Positions 1 to 12,193 are shown, counted from the stretch's first letter. The stretch is 64,000 nucleotides of DNA from Xylocopa sonorina (GCF_050948175.1 NW_027490182.1:682001-746000); one strand, 5' to 3'. Notes: a model not told the origin generated them from the letters alone. Numbers and translations are program-made.

Positions 1-3000
1 TAATGCTACTTAAATCTCGATATCGCATATCATTTCCATGTTTCGTGATAAGATATAATATTCATTGCGAAGTGTCATGTATACATCGTATTCGCTTCAA
101 AAGAATATAAATGCGACTATTGCTAGCTAGGAAATAGCGTTTGCAGATGTCTACGGATCGTAGCAATAGCGATCTAATGTTACTTAAATCTCGATATCGC
201 ATATCATTTCCCTGTTTCTTGATAAGATATAATATTCATTGCGAAGTGTCATGTATACCTCGTATTCTCTCCAAACGAATGTATATGCGACACTTCCTTG
301 CTGGGAAATAGCGTATTCAGATGTCTACGTATCGTATCAATAGAGTTCTAATGCTACTTGAATCGCGATATCGCATCTCATTTCTATGTTTCGTGATAAG
401 ATGTAATATTCATTGCGAAGTGTCATGTATACATCGTATTCGCTTCAAAAGAATGTAAATGCGACTATTGCTTGCTAGGAAATAGCGTTTGCAGATGTCT
501 ACGTATCGTAGCAATAGAGATCTAATGCTACTTAAATCTCGATATCGCATATCATTTCCATGTTTCGTGATAAGATATAATATTCATTGCGAAGTGTCAT
601 GTATACCTCGTATTCTTTCCAAACGAATGTAAATGCGACACTTCCATGCTGGGAAATAGCATATTCAGATGTCTACGTATCGTAGCAATAGAGTTCTAAT
701 GCTACTTGAATCGCGATATCGCATCTCATTTCTATGTTTCGTGATAAGATGTAATATTCATTGCGAAGTGTCATGTGCACCTCGAATTCACTTCAAAAGA
801 ATGTAAATGCGACATTTCAATGCTAGGAAATAGCGTCTGCAGATGTCTACGCGTCGAGGCAACAGAGTTCTAATGCTTCTTAAAAGGCGATATCGCAACT
901 CTCTTCTATGGTTCATGATAAGATACAATATTCATTGCGAAGTGTCATGTATACCTCTTATTCACTTCAAAAGAATGTAAGTGCGACACTTCCATGCTAG
1001 GAAATAGCGTTTGCAGATGTCTCCGCATCGAGGCCATAGATTTCTAATGCTTCTTAAAACGCGATACCGCACCTCACTTCTATGTTTCATGATAAGATAT
1101 AATATTCATTGCGAAGTGTCACGTATACCTCGTATTCTCTTCAAAAGAATGTAAATGCGACGTTTCCATCCTTGGGAATATCGTTTGCAGATGTCTCCTT
1201 ATCGTAGCAAAAGGGTCCTAATGCTTCTTAAAACGAGATGTCGCATTTCATTTCCATGTTTCGTGATAAGATATAATATTCATTGCGAAATGTCATGTAT
1301 ACCTCGTATTAACTCCAAACGAATGTGAATGCGACACTTCTTTGCTAGGAAAGAGCGTATTCAGATGTCTACGTATCGTAGCAATAGAGTTCTAATGCTT
1401 CCTAAAACGAGATATCGCATCTCGCTTCAATGTTTCATGATAAGATACAATATTTATTGCGAAGTGTCATGTATACCTCGTATTCACTTCAACAGAATGT
1501 AAATGCGACACTTCCATGCTAGGAAGTAGCGTTTCCAAATGACCAAGTATCGAAGGTATAGGGTTCTAATGCTTCTTAAAACGCGATATCGCATCTCATT
1601 TCTATGTTTCGTGATATTAAATAATATTCATAGCGAAATGTTATGTATGCCTCGTCTACACTTGAAAAGAATGTAAATACCACACTTCCTTACTAAGAAA
1701 TACCGTTTCCTGATGTCTACGTATCGAAGCATTAGATCTATAATGCTTCTTAAAACGCGATATCGCATGTCATGTCTATGTTTCGCGATAAGATATGACA
1801 TATATTGCGAAGTGTTGTGTACTCATCGGCTACACATCAAAAGAATGTAAATGCCACACTTCCTTGCTAGGAAATGGCGTTTCCAGATGTCTACGTATCG
1901 GAGCAATAAGGTTCTAATGCTCCTTGAAACGCGATATCACATCTCATTTCTGTGTTTCATGATAAGATATAATATTCATTGCGAAGTGTCATATATACCT
2001 CTCATGCATTTCAAATGAATGTAAATGCCACACTTCCCTGATAGGAAATACCGTTTGCGATGTCTACGTATCGCAGAAGTATAGTTTTCATGTTTCTTAA
2101 AACGCGATATCGTATCTCATTTCCATGACTCATGTTAAGATATAATATTCATTTCGAAGTGATATGTATTCCTCGTCTACACTTCAAAGGAATGTAAATA
2201 CGACACTTCCTTGCTAGGAAATAGTGATGGCAGATGTCAACGTATCGAAGCAACAGAGTTCTAATGCTTTTCAAAGCGCGACATCGCAGCTCATTTCTAT
2301 GTTTCTTGATAAGATATAACATTCATTGCGAAGTGTCATGTATACCTCGTATTCACTTCAAAAGAATGTAAATCCGACACTTCCTTGTTAGGAAATAGCG
2401 CCTGGAGATGGCTACTTATCGTAGCATTAGAGTTCTCATGCTTCTTAAAACGGGATACCGCATCTCATATCTATGTTTCATGATAAGATATAATATTCAT
2501 TGCGAAGTGCTATGTATACCTCGTATTCGTTTCAATAGAATGTAAATGCGACACTTCCTTCCTAGGAAATAGCGTTTGCAGATGGCTACGTATCGTAGCA
2601 TTAGAGTTCTCATGCTTTTTAAGGCGGAATATCGCATCTCATATCTATGTTTCATGATAAGATATAATATTCATTGCGAAGTGCTATGTATACCTCGTAT
2701 TCGCTTCAAAAGAATGTAAATGCGACACTTCCATGCTAGGAAGTAGGGTTTGCAATTGTCTACGTATCGTAGCAATAGAGTTCTAATGCTTGTTAAAACC
2801 CGATATCGCATCTCACTTCTGTGTTTCACGATAAGATATAATATTCATTGCGAAGTGTCATGTATTCTCGTCTACAAATCAAAAGAATGTAAATGCAACA
2901 CTTTCTTGCTAGGAAATAGCGTTTGCAGATGGCTACGTATCGAAGCAATAGAGTTCTCATGCTTCATAAAACGGGATATCGCATCTCATTTCTATGTTTC

Positions 3001-6000
3001 GTGATATTAAATAATATTCATAGCGAAATGTTATGTATGCCTCGTCTACACTTGAAAAGAATGTAAATACCACACTTCCTTACTAAGAAATACCGTTTCC
3101 TGATGTCTACGTATCGAAGCATTAGATCTATAATGCTTCTTAAAACGCGATATCGCATGTCATGTCTATGTTTCGCGATAAGATATGACATATATTGCGA
3201 AGTGTTATGTACTCATCGGCTACACATCAAAAGAATGTAAATGCCACACTTCCTTGCTAGGAAATGGCGTTTCCAGATGTCTACGTATCGGAGCAATAAG
3301 GTTCTAATGCTCCTTGAAACGCGATATCACATCTCATTTCTGTGTTTCATGATAAGATATAATATTCATTGCGAAGTGTCATATGTACCTCTCATGCATT
3401 TCAAATGAATGTAAATGCCACACTTCCCTGATAGGAAATACCGTTTGCGATGTCTACGTATCGCAGAAGTAGAGTTTTCATGTTTCTTAAAACGCGACAT
3501 CGTATCTCATTTCTATGACTCATGTTAAGATATAATATTCATTTCGAAGTGATATGTATTCCTCGTCTACACTTCAAAGGAATGTAAATACGACACTTCC
3601 ATGCTAGGAAATAGTGATGGCAGACGTCAACGTATCGAAGCAACAGAGTTCTAATGCTCTTCAAAGCGCGACATCGCAGCTCATTTCTATGTTTCTTGAT
3701 AAGATATAACATTCATTGCGAAGTGTCATGTATACCTCGTATTCACTTCAAAAGAATGTAAATCCGACACTTCCTTGTTAGGAAATAGCGCCTGGAGATG
3801 GCTACTTATCGTAGCATTAGAGTTCTCATGCTTCTTAAAACGGGATACCGCATCTCATATCTATGTTTCATGATAAGATATAATATTCATTGCGAAGTGC
3901 TATGTATACCTCGTATTCGTTTCAATAGAATGTAAATGCGACACTTCCTTCCTAGGAAATAGCGTTTGCAGATGGCTACGTATCGTAGCATTAGAGTTCT
4001 CATGCTTTTTAAGGCGGAATATCGCATCTCATATCTATGTTTCATGATAAGATATAATATTCATTGCGAAGTGCTATGTATACCTCGTATTCGCTTCAAA
4101 AGAATGTAAATGCGACACTTCCATGCTAGGAAGTAGCGTTTGCAATTGTCTACGTATCGTAGCAATAGAGTTCTAATGCTTGTTAAAACCCGATATCGCA
4201 TCTCACTTCTGTGTTTCACGATAAGATATAATATTCATTGCGAAGTGTCATGTATTCTCGTCTACAAATCAAAAGAATGTAAATGCAACACTTTCTTGCT
4301 AGGAAATAGCGTTTGCAGATGGCTACGTATCGAAGCAATAGAGTTCTCATGCTTCATAAAACGGGATATCGCATCTCATTTCTATGTTTCATGAAAAGAT
4401 ATAGTATTCATTGTGCAATGTTATGTATACATCGCATTCACTTTAAGAGAATGTAAATGCGACACTTCCTTGCTTGGAAATAGCGCTTCCAGATGTCTGC
4501 GTATCGTAGCAATAGAGTTCTAATGCTTCTCAAAACGCGATATAGCATCTCATTTCGATGTTTCATGATAAGATATAATATTCATTGCGGATTGTCATGT
4601 ATTCTCGTCTACACTTCAAAAGAATGTAAATGCGACACTTCCTTGCTAGGAAATAGCTTTTGGAGATGTCTACGTATCGTAGCAATAGAGTTATAATGCT
4701 TCTTAAAACGAGATATCATACCTCATTTCTATGTTTCATGATAAGATATAATATTCATTGCGAAGTGTCATGTATACCTCGGATACACTTCAAATGAATG
4801 TAAATGCGACACTTCCTTGATAGGAAATAGCGTTTGCAGGTGTCTAAGTATCGAAGCAATAAAGTTCTTATGCTTCTTAAAACGGGATATCGCATCTCAT
4901 TCCTATGCTTCATGATAAGATATAATATTCTTTGCGGAGTGGCGTGAATACCTCGTATTCACTTCAATGGAATGTAAATGTGACACATCCTTGCCAGGAT
5001 GTAGCGTTTGCAGATATCTATGTATCGAAGCAATAGAGTTGTAATACTTCTTATATCGCGATATCGCATCTCATTTCTACGTTCATGATAAGATATAATA
5101 TTCATTGTGGAGTGTTATGTATCCGTCGTACTCACTTCGAATGAATGTAAATGCGACAATTCCTTGCTAGGAAATTGCGCTTGCATATGTTTACGTATCG
5201 AAGCAATAGAATTCTAATGCTTCTTAAAACGAGATATCGCATCTCATTTCTATCTTTCATGATAAGATATAATATTCATTGCGGAGTGGCATGTATACCT
5301 CGAATTCACTTCAATGGAATGTAAATGCGAAACTTCCTTGCTAGGATGTAGCGTTTACAGATATCTACGTATCGAAGCAATAGAGTTGTAATGCGTCTTA
5401 AAACGCGATATCGCGTATCTTTTCTATGTTTCACGATATGATATAAAATTCATTGTGAAGTGTTACGTATACCTCGAGCACACTTCAAAAGAATGTAAAG
5501 GCCACACTTCCTTGCCAGCAAATGCGTTTCCAGATGTCTACGTATCGAAGCAATGGAGTTCCAATGCTTCTTCGAGCGCCATATCGCATCTCATTTGTAT
5601 GTTTCATGATATGATATAGTATTCATTACGAAGTGTTATGTATAGCTCGTCAACACCTCAAAAGCATGTAAATGCTACAATTCCTTGCTAGGAAATGCGA
5701 TTCCAGATGTCTACGTATCGAAGCATTAGAGTTCTAATGGGCCTTAATACGCGATATCGCGTCTCATTTCTATGTTTCACGATATGATATAAAATTCATT
5801 GTGAAGTGTTATCCATACCTCGTTTACACATCAAAAGAATGTAAATGCTCATTTCCTTCCTAGGAAATAGCGTTTCCAGATTGCTACGTATCGAAGCAAT
5901 ACAGTTCTAATGCTCCTTTAATCGCGATATCGCATCTCAATTCTATGTTGCATGATAAGTTGTAATATTCACAGCGAAGTATTATGTATACCTCGTATAC

Positions 6001-7080
6001 ACTTCAAATGAATATAAATGCCACACTTCCTTGCTATGGAATAGCGTTTCCAGATTTCTGCCTATAGAAGCAATAGCGTTTTAATGCTTCTTAAAGCGCG
6101 ATATCGCACCTCAGTTCTACGTTGCACGATAAGACATAATATTCATTGCGAAATGTTACGTTTAACTGGTCTACACTACAAAAAAATGTAAATTAAACAC
6201 TTCCTTGCTAGGAAACAGCGTTTCCAGATTTCTACGTATCCAAGCAATAGAGTTCAAATGCATCTTAATACGCGATATCGCATCTCATTTCTATGCTTCA
6301 TGACAAGATACAATATTCATTGCGAAGTGTCATGTAAACCTCGTCTACACTTCAAAAGAATGTAAATGCCACACACTCTTGGTAGGAAATAGCGTCTCCA
6401 GATGTCTACGTATCGAAGCAATAGATTCCTAATGCTTCTTAAAACGCGATATCACAATTCATTTCTATGTCTCATGATAAGATATAATATTCCTAGCGAA
6501 GTGTTATGTATACCTCGTCTGCACTTCAAAAGAATGTAAATGCCACACTTTCTTGCTAGGAATTGCGTTTCCAGATGTCTATATATCGAAGAAATAGAGA
6601 TCTAATGCTTCTTAAAACTCGATACTGCATCTCATTTCTATGTTTCATGGTAAGATATAATATTCATCGGGACGTGTTGCATACATCGTCTACACTTCAA
6701 AGGAATGAAAGTGCCACGCATCCTTGCTAGGAAATGCGTTTCCAGATGTCTACGTATCGAAGCAATGTATTTCTATTGCTTCTTAAAACGCGATATCGGA
6801 TCTTATTTCTATGTTTCATGATAAGGTATAATATTCATTGCGAAGTGTTATGTATACCTCGTCTACACTTCAAAAGATTGTAAATGCCACACGTCCTTGC
6901 TAGGAAATGCGTTTCCAGATATCTACGTATCGAAGCACTAGCATCTCATTTCTGTGTTTCATGATAAGATATAATATTCATTGCGAAGTGTTATGTATAC
7001 CTCGTCTACACTTCAAAAGAATGCAAATGCCACACTTCTTGGCTAGGAAATTGCGTTTCTAGATATCTACGCATCGAAGC
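1..7080 (+). repeat. 174-bp satellite array, block A (forward orientation)
   Basis: About 40 tandem monomers. The start of the unit (TAATGCTAC-type) recurs at 1, 175, 349 and 523, giving a period of 174. Constant landmarks are GATAAGATATAATATTCATT, GCGATATCGC, the dyad CTACGTATCGTAG and GCTAGGAAATAGCG. The first 1.4 kb mixes two subtypes: one carries CGTATTCAG with CTCCAAACG, the other GCGTTTGCAG with CTTCAAAAG. From about 5,400 onward the units become more diverged and more often lack a base (GAAATGCG instead of GAAATAGCG), as expected at the old edge of an array. The function is unknown from sequence. A satellite of near-nucleosomal unit length commonly marks centromeric or pericentromeric heterochromatin, which is an inference here. 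Confidence 0.97.
1611..4390 (+). repeat. Tandem duplication of an 8-monomer block (1,390 bp x 2)
   Basis: Positions 1,611-3,000 and 3,001-4,390 are near-identical with an offset of 1,390 bp, eight monomers. Diagnostic oddities recur in both copies, for example GTGATATTAAATAATATTC at 1,611 and 3,001, and CTCATGCATTTC further in. I saw only a few substitutions between copies (for example GTTGTG versus GTTATG near 1,825 and 3,215). The copies end at the same phase within a monomer, where copy 1 continues GTGATATT and copy 2 continues ATGAAAAG. This is a recent in-register unequal exchange or a young higher-order repeat. Confidence 0.93.
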
Positions 7081-7559
7081 AATAGATTTCTAACTCTTTA
7101 TAAAACGCGATATCGCATATCAGTTCTTAGTCACATGATAAGATGTAATTTCAATGCAACGCGTTATGTATATCTCCTCTACACTTCAAATGAATGTAAA
7201 TGCATCACTTCCTTGCTACGGAATTTCGTTTCTATATCTGAAGGTTTAGAAGCAATGGAGTTCTAATGCTTCGTAAAACGCGGCTGCGCATCTTACTTCT
7301 ATATTTCATGATAAGATGTAATATTCATAGCATCGCGTTATGTTTATCTGCTTCTGCACGTGAATTGAGTGTGAACCCTACACTTTCTTGCCCGGGGATA
7401 GCGTTTCTAGATGTCCAGGTGTCGAAGCATTTAATTTGTCATGCTTCATGCACCTCAATATCGCATTTCATATAAACAGTTCAAAGTAAGTTAGAAGGTT
7501 GTAAAGCTCTATGCATCGCATTATGCTTATCTGCTTTTGTGCTTTATAATGCTCTGGGA
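7081..7559 (+). repeat. Degenerate edge monomers of block A
   Basis: Two to three strongly diverged satellite units. Landmarks remain (ATGATAAGATGTAAT, GCGTTTCTAGATGTC, ATGCTTCATG), but spacing and sequence drift and the last piece reads only loosely as satellite. The same degenerate segment occurs in reverse complement at 31,875-32,350 with only scattered substitutions, so the two are copies of each other. It abuts the LTR at 7,560. Confidence 0.85.
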
Positions 7560-8153
7560 TGTGAGAAGGTCCTCAACCATCCTTAACCCCCTAAAGAGAA
7601 GTCAAAAGTCCAGCGGCCCTGCAGGTGGGCCATGGGAGCGCGGCGCGCGCGGCGCTACGCAATTTAAATGATCAGGAGGATCCCCTCAGGGACACCCAAG
7701 GGGGCGGGAATAGGAAATCGCCGAAATCCACTGATCGATGGACTCGAACAATACCGAAGCCTACAGCCCACTCCACCAAGGAGCCCCGAGGAGGATGCAG
7801 GAGACCCGAGGACCACCAGCGACTTCAAGGAACCTGAAGAAGAGAACGTGAGAGCTTATTCGCTAAAGCGTCCCATTTCTTGTGTCGCATATTGTATATT
7901 GTATCTTATATCGTGAAGCGAGTTATGATACCCGGTAATTTGCGGCGTGTTGCGTAGTTTCCCGTAGCCCTTCTTAGTTAAACCCACGTCGAGACCATAA
8001 ATAAACATGCCGTGACTTCAGTATCTCGCGACCTGAGTGTGTGTACTTGGCTAGGCGTAGTCGAGAGGAGGAGCATTTCGAAGTTTCAAGGGTTGTTCCG
8101 CCCCATGGTTCCCGGGGTCGTGTAGTCTATCCCTTTGCTACTTTCTGAGCAGC
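7560..8153 (+). mobile_element. LTR of a retrotransposon (copy 1, plus orientation)
   Basis: The GC content rises abruptly at the start, TGTGAGAAGGTCCTC. A polyadenylation signal AATAAA lies at 8,000-8,005. The segment ends near CTGAGCA, just before a primer-binding-like site at 8,154, which fits a TG...CA long terminal repeat of about 590 bp. A reverse-complement copy lies at 31,284-31,874, and a 26-bp piece of the same LTR start lies at 12,480-12,505. An alternative right boundary is the CCGTCACA at 8,289-8,296, which also pairs with the TGTGA start. No target-site duplication is visible. Two overlapping frames of 70-82 codons are open here. The ATG-started one is interrupted by TAA in the other copy, so I do not call a gene. 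Confidence 0.72.
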
Positions 8154-8164
8154 TGGCGCCCAAG
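8154..8164 (+). other. Primer-binding-site-like motif
   Basis: TGGCGCCCAAG follows the LTR end after a short GC spacer. Retroviruses and insect Ty3/gypsy-type elements primed by tRNA-Lys carry TGGCGCCCAA at this position; that is family knowledge, and only the first ten bases match here. The same motif sits in reverse complement at 31,270-31,283. It indicates that this is the 5' LTR end of a once longer element whose interior is gone. Confidence 0.55.
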
Positions 8165-9357
8165 AAAAGTTGTACGTGAGCGGATACCTTGGAACGATAG
8201 ATCGCTTTATATTAAAGTACGTTTTACACCTTAAAACATTTAGATAATTAACCCCTTCGAGCTTCCCTGACTTACTATATATAGGTTTCCGTCACAACTA
8301 ATAGGAACCATCACTTTACATAGATATATAGAACACACATAGTTTTAAACGTAGAACTGAGAATTTGTGAACTTACTTTGAAACGTTAGTAGTGAGAAAT
8401 TCCATCGGATTTCATAGAAATTCAGAACTTACTTGCTATGAAACATAGGCAGATAAGGGCCATCGCGTTGCTTAGAACTTTAGAACTTGCTTACTTCAAC
8501 AAAGATTTCTATTGGCTCCGTCCGTTCTTTTAGAAGAGTTTTTGATAAACCACATACTTTTCACGCTTCTGATATCATTGAAAGTTCGCGAGATGTAATC
8601 GTTTAAGTTTTAAAATGATTACTTAGTGTGGATTATTATTTAGTAACTCGCTCATAAACGAGTCTGCATAGGATTTAATCCATAAGTTTTTAAGCCTGGA
8701 ATTTATGCAGTTATTTGTTATTCACTTATTGCTCAAACGACAAAGATTCTGACCACTTCAAAATGGTTGACTTTCATCAATTTTCTTAAAAATTGAAATA
8801 CTGCCCAACTGCTTGCATTAAAGACTGTAATTAAAGCTTTCGAAACATTTTACCTCTTATAGATGAATTCTGGAATTGAAATTGAATGTTTGACTTTTCT
8901 AACTCCTGTTTAGACATGTTCATATTGGAATGTTCAAGTATTTTTCATATTCGTAATTATTAAAAATGTTTTACTTGATTCTTTTATTTAATATTTAGAA
9001 TTTTCTGAGAAATATTTTTTATCGTAATGAACTATATAATTGCAATTATAATTCTTTATGAAATCATAATAATAGAAAGGTATGTATCCATTCGTGTAGT
9101 TTTCTAAAGAGTATTTAATCTTACTATCTAAAATGAAACATTGAGATCTGTTTACAATCTAATGGAATTTAATTACCTTTTGATTCAAATTCACAATGAT
9201 AATCTTCCATAGTTCAACAATTTTGTGAGCTGTCCTCAGGAATCCGCAGCTCAGTACTTATAAAATGAACGACACAAAGAACAGCCTAACCAAACGTATT
9301 CGAACCGATTTTTCGATACTAATCTTATCATGTTTAACTTATGCTGCAAACTATTGA
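8165..9357. other. AT-rich non-satellite DNA, no gene seen
   Basis: This is single-copy-looking AT-rich sequence with no satellite landmarks and no convincing open frame. Between 8,360 and 8,500 the phrase GAACTT(A/G)CTT recurs three times, each with a nearby GAAAC or TAGAAC, a weak old repeat. A TATAAAA followed directly by ATG lies at 9,259-9,267, but the 31-codon frame from that ATG resembles nothing I know. The stretch may include the 5' region of the gene relic that follows. Confidence 0.6.
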
Positions 9358-10269
9358 AATGCCCTTCGAAAAGTGTTTATTCACAGTGAAGTAAACGATA
9401 AGTATTACGCCTTCCACCACTGTTTACAATACGTATGTTTCATTTACTATCAAAACCGTGAGTATTATCGCCTTTCATTACTTTTTGTAACCTTCAATGC
9501 CTTTATGTTACAGATCGTTAAACTTGCTTTAAAATGCTCTATCGTATTACGGAAGAATGGACATTCCAATTCATTTTAAAAAATGAAGGTAACCTTCATA
9601 TGTCCAACATAACTCCACTTACAAAAAAACTATTTTCATCGACGGATGGCCCCTTTGTACTATGCAATTTTATATTAGCAAAAACTTCTATGAAACTTAT
9701 AGTTTCGTGGATATCTGAGGTGCTAATTATTACTGCCCCACCCTGTATATTGTTGTGGATGTGTCCGACAAGGCAACGATGAACAGAGTTAAATTTAATA
9801 TTATGATGTTTATTATTTTACTTATAGTATATTTGTTTTTCTGGAATTTTGCCAAAAAACAATGTTCACGATGTGGACAGATATTTGCCTTAGAATTACA
9901 AGAGCCAATAATTTCGAAAGTAGAATATTACTTTACTTCGCTAACCGAATCATTGCAAACGTTAAGTAAAGTGCGTGCCTTTCAAAACAGTCAGATGCAA
10001 ATTACGATACAACGTTTCCAAGAAATGGTACGTGCCACTGTTTTTTATTTTCCGTTTATTTAATCAAAGGAAATTTAATTGAAATATCCGCAAAATTTGA
10101 GGATAAAAGGTTATTGTAATTTTACGCAACATATAAGACGGTGATAAAGGATAAGTATACGGAACTGAAAATGGAAAGTAGCGAGCAGAAAAAGAAACTG
10201 ATGGAGCTACAAAGTAGATTGATACATCCGTCAAATGATGATTCTAGGTTAATAAAATCTGTTAATTAA
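9358..10269 (+). pseudogene. Zip3/RNF212/Vilya-like meiotic RING protein relic, spliced
   Basis: Three exon-like pieces can be joined in frame. Piece 1 ends at 9,457 before a consensus donor GTGAGT. Piece 2 is 9,828-10,027, after TTTACTTATAG and before the donor GTACGT. Piece 3 is 10,138-10,269 and ends in TAA. The phases agree at both junctions. Piece 2 encodes CSRCG, like the last Cys pair of a RING finger, then about 18 residues, then an aromatic-rich stretch and SLQTLSKVRAFQ. Piece 3 encodes a charged coiled coil (YTELKMESSEQKKKLMEL). This order matches the RING plus coiled-coil layout of the SUMO or ubiquitin E3 ligases that mark crossover sites (Zip3, RNF212, Vilya/Narya). In piece 1, CLQYVCFIY aligns with CxHxxCxxC but has Gln for His and Tyr for Cys. 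The first Cys pair and a proper start codon are not visible, and the spacing to CSRCG is too long by about seven residues. I infer a decayed copy. An intact divergent gene with an unseen first exon is possible. Confidence 0.42.
9550..9749 (-). mobile_element. Relic of a non-autonomous DNA transposon inside the intron
   Basis: The right end reads CTGCCCCACCCTGTATA and so ends in TA. In reverse complement this is TATACAGGGTGGGGCAG, the style of terminal repeat common on insect mariner/Tc1-type and MITE elements. Inside lies a perfect 15-base dyad TGAAGGTAACCTTCA at 9,584-9,598, another hallmark of such insect repeats as I remember them. The left terminal repeat was not found, so the left limit is approximate. 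It sits in the proposed first intron of the gene relic, which explains the open frame crossing 9,534-9,782 without needing a gene. Confidence 0.42.
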
Positions 10270-12035
10270 AGAACTATTGCAAAAATCAAGTATAATCAAT
10301 ATTACTTCTGCTCAAAGGCTATAATAGAATTGGACCGAAATGGATACAAAACAGGCAATTATATCTATACGTTCTATTCTATGCAAAGGCAAATATTTCA
10401 AAGAGAAAAGATGTGTTACTTACAAATTACTTATGTTCCTAGATATCTCACTAATTTAGGCTTCTTGTCTTGCAGAACTTATCATTCATGTAACATGTAA
10501 AGGGGTCGAAGAATAGTAAAAGATTTTTATATTTCATAGCCTCACTTGATACGTCGATTGGATCACGTAAAATATCGGACATTAATTGCATCTACATCTT
10601 CAGACCTTAAATATATAATTGCAACAACATATTTAATAGCGTTTTAATAACATTTTTCTAATTGTTTATATCTATGTCTAATGAATATATATTAATCGAA
10701 TAAGTTGCTTTACCAAAGAATAAAAGTATCTGAGGCTTACAAATCGGAGCATTACATAACAAACGTGCATCACATATATAATATTACATGTAACAAAAGA
10801 TGAAGACCAAAAAGATCGTACATAAGTTGAATCCACAATGCGGTCATAGAGATACAGAAACGGCAAAAATTCCAAACAATAATTTAAAAAATTCAAAAAG
10901 GGGGGAGTGAAAATCCATCTCCTTGACGATGATAAGGAACAAGTCTGCCTCATGCACTACAATATCCCAAACAGCCAGCGATTGGCACGCCAATGACAAC
11001 GGATGGAACGAATTCCGTGACAGAACTGTGCTAACAAAGTGCTCCTACTCAGCTTTCGAAATGGCATACTGTTAGTACTGGGGCGGCATTCGTATCACGG
11101 CACTATTAAAGCACCGAGATATAGCACACGGGCTACACGGCCGTGACAATGACACTATCAGCTCACCATAGCTACACGCGTGGTTGTGGCGTAGGCTGAC
11201 ATTTACTAATGGGGAAGCTGTTTCCATAAAAATTATAAGCAAATATGAAAAATGACTAAACTGTGCAATTTATTTATTTTGATTCCAATATAGATACACC
11301 GGCACAAAACAAAGATATAAGAACTCGATTTTATTATTTTCTATAAACTAGCTCGATAGGGCGATTTTTTCCATAAAGTCGATAATTACTTTGTCATAAA
11401 AATATATACACTTATTTTATATATATTTTCTTCAATTTATTGTTACAAATTCATGCAATTGAGGGTTACATTAAATACGATGAGAGCATGTTATTTCAAA
11501 AATTACACAAGGCGAAGTTAGGGACGCAACAGCATGAATTTTTATTTTATAAGTAATATTTTTTTTATAAATAATATTTTTAGTCTATGATGGATTGAAA
11601 GAAATATATACGACTCGCTCAATAACTATAAATATAGGAAAACGACCATCAAAATGTCTATCAATACTCATATGCTGAACATCTACTGACATCTAACGTT
11701 TCTAATTTGTATGAAAGCACAGGTTCCCCATTGCCAAATGTGATCCTGCGTCATTGCTGAGGAGATTCATGAATGGAGCGATGATACGCGTGTCACCATG
11801 GTGCTGGTTCTGCGCGATTCGCTTGTCTAGAACGTGCTGGTAACACGTTCTGGCATTTTAGTCAACGAATCCGGTCACAGATGACTACGAATCAGTTGAC
11901 ACTCCACGGAAGTGGCAATATAGTGCCGGCATGGTGTCGCTACCATCTTGCCGTTTGTTATCTGGGATGCTTTCTAGTGAATTATTCGGAATCGAATTTG
12001 AACACATAGCTACTTAATCGCAAATTTGTATGTAC
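10270..12035. other. Unique AT-rich DNA with two GC-richer islands, no gene seen
   Basis: There are no satellite landmarks. Most of it is AT-rich, and the 91-codon minus-strand frame at 10,678-10,953 looks like chance. Two patches are distinctly less AT-rich, about 10,940-11,220 and 11,740-11,960. They contain short dyads (TGGCACGCCA near 10,983, AACGTGCTGGTAACACGTT near 11,832) but no long frame. They could be transposon fragments or regulatory DNA, and I cannot choose between these. A piece at 10,540-10,648 is open for 35 codons after an AG but is out of phase with the gene relic upstream. Confidence 0.6.
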
Positions 12036-12069
12036 TGTGACGTAGTGAAGTCACAAGGCTCGCTCACCT

Positions 12070-12086
12070 CCCCCCCCCCCCCCCCC
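12070..12086 (+). repeat. C homopolymer, 17 bases
   Basis: A run of 17 C preceded by ACCT and followed by GC. On the minus strand it is a G17 tract able to form a quadruplex. The exact length is at risk of sequencing error. Confidence 0.9.
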
Positions 12087-12193
12087 GCTTTGGTTAGACT
12101 AGCTCACAGATCACCACCCATGCGAGAAGCGCGACACGGACCATCGCGATAGCTGTATTTGCGAGGAGCGTGAAATACACGATGGTAGAACCT

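Noticed and set aside
1..7080. Honeybee AluI 176-bp satellite
   Set aside because: The length is similar, but AGCT sites are rare here and I cannot confirm the sequence from memory. The family is left unnamed.
7625..7916. Gag-like small protein in the LTR
   Set aside because: The ATG-started frame at 7,668 is broken by TAA in the other LTR copy, and the frame open in both copies has no ATG. It lies in the LTR, where coding is not expected.
9280..9310. tRNA T-loop-like CGGTTCGAATAC on the minus strand
   Set aside because: No acceptor stem, D-arm or anticodon arm can be built around it.
9755..10063. ABC transporter (ABCC) transmembrane segment, because of SLQTLSKVRAF
   Set aside because: The phrase resembles the SLQGLSTIRAF type of motif, but the spacing to upstream residues needs a 7-residue insertion. 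The in-phase next exon is a charged coiled coil with a stop, which does not fit a transporter.
10540..10648. A fourth exon of the gene relic
   Set aside because: It is open for 35 codons after TTTCATAG, but its phase does not match any donor in the third piece, and the candidate donor GTTAAT is poor.
10678..10953. 91-codon minus-strand open frame
   Set aside because: Its composition follows the AT-rich DNA (Phe, Leu, Tyr, Ile), with no motif, no splice context and no support from neighbours.
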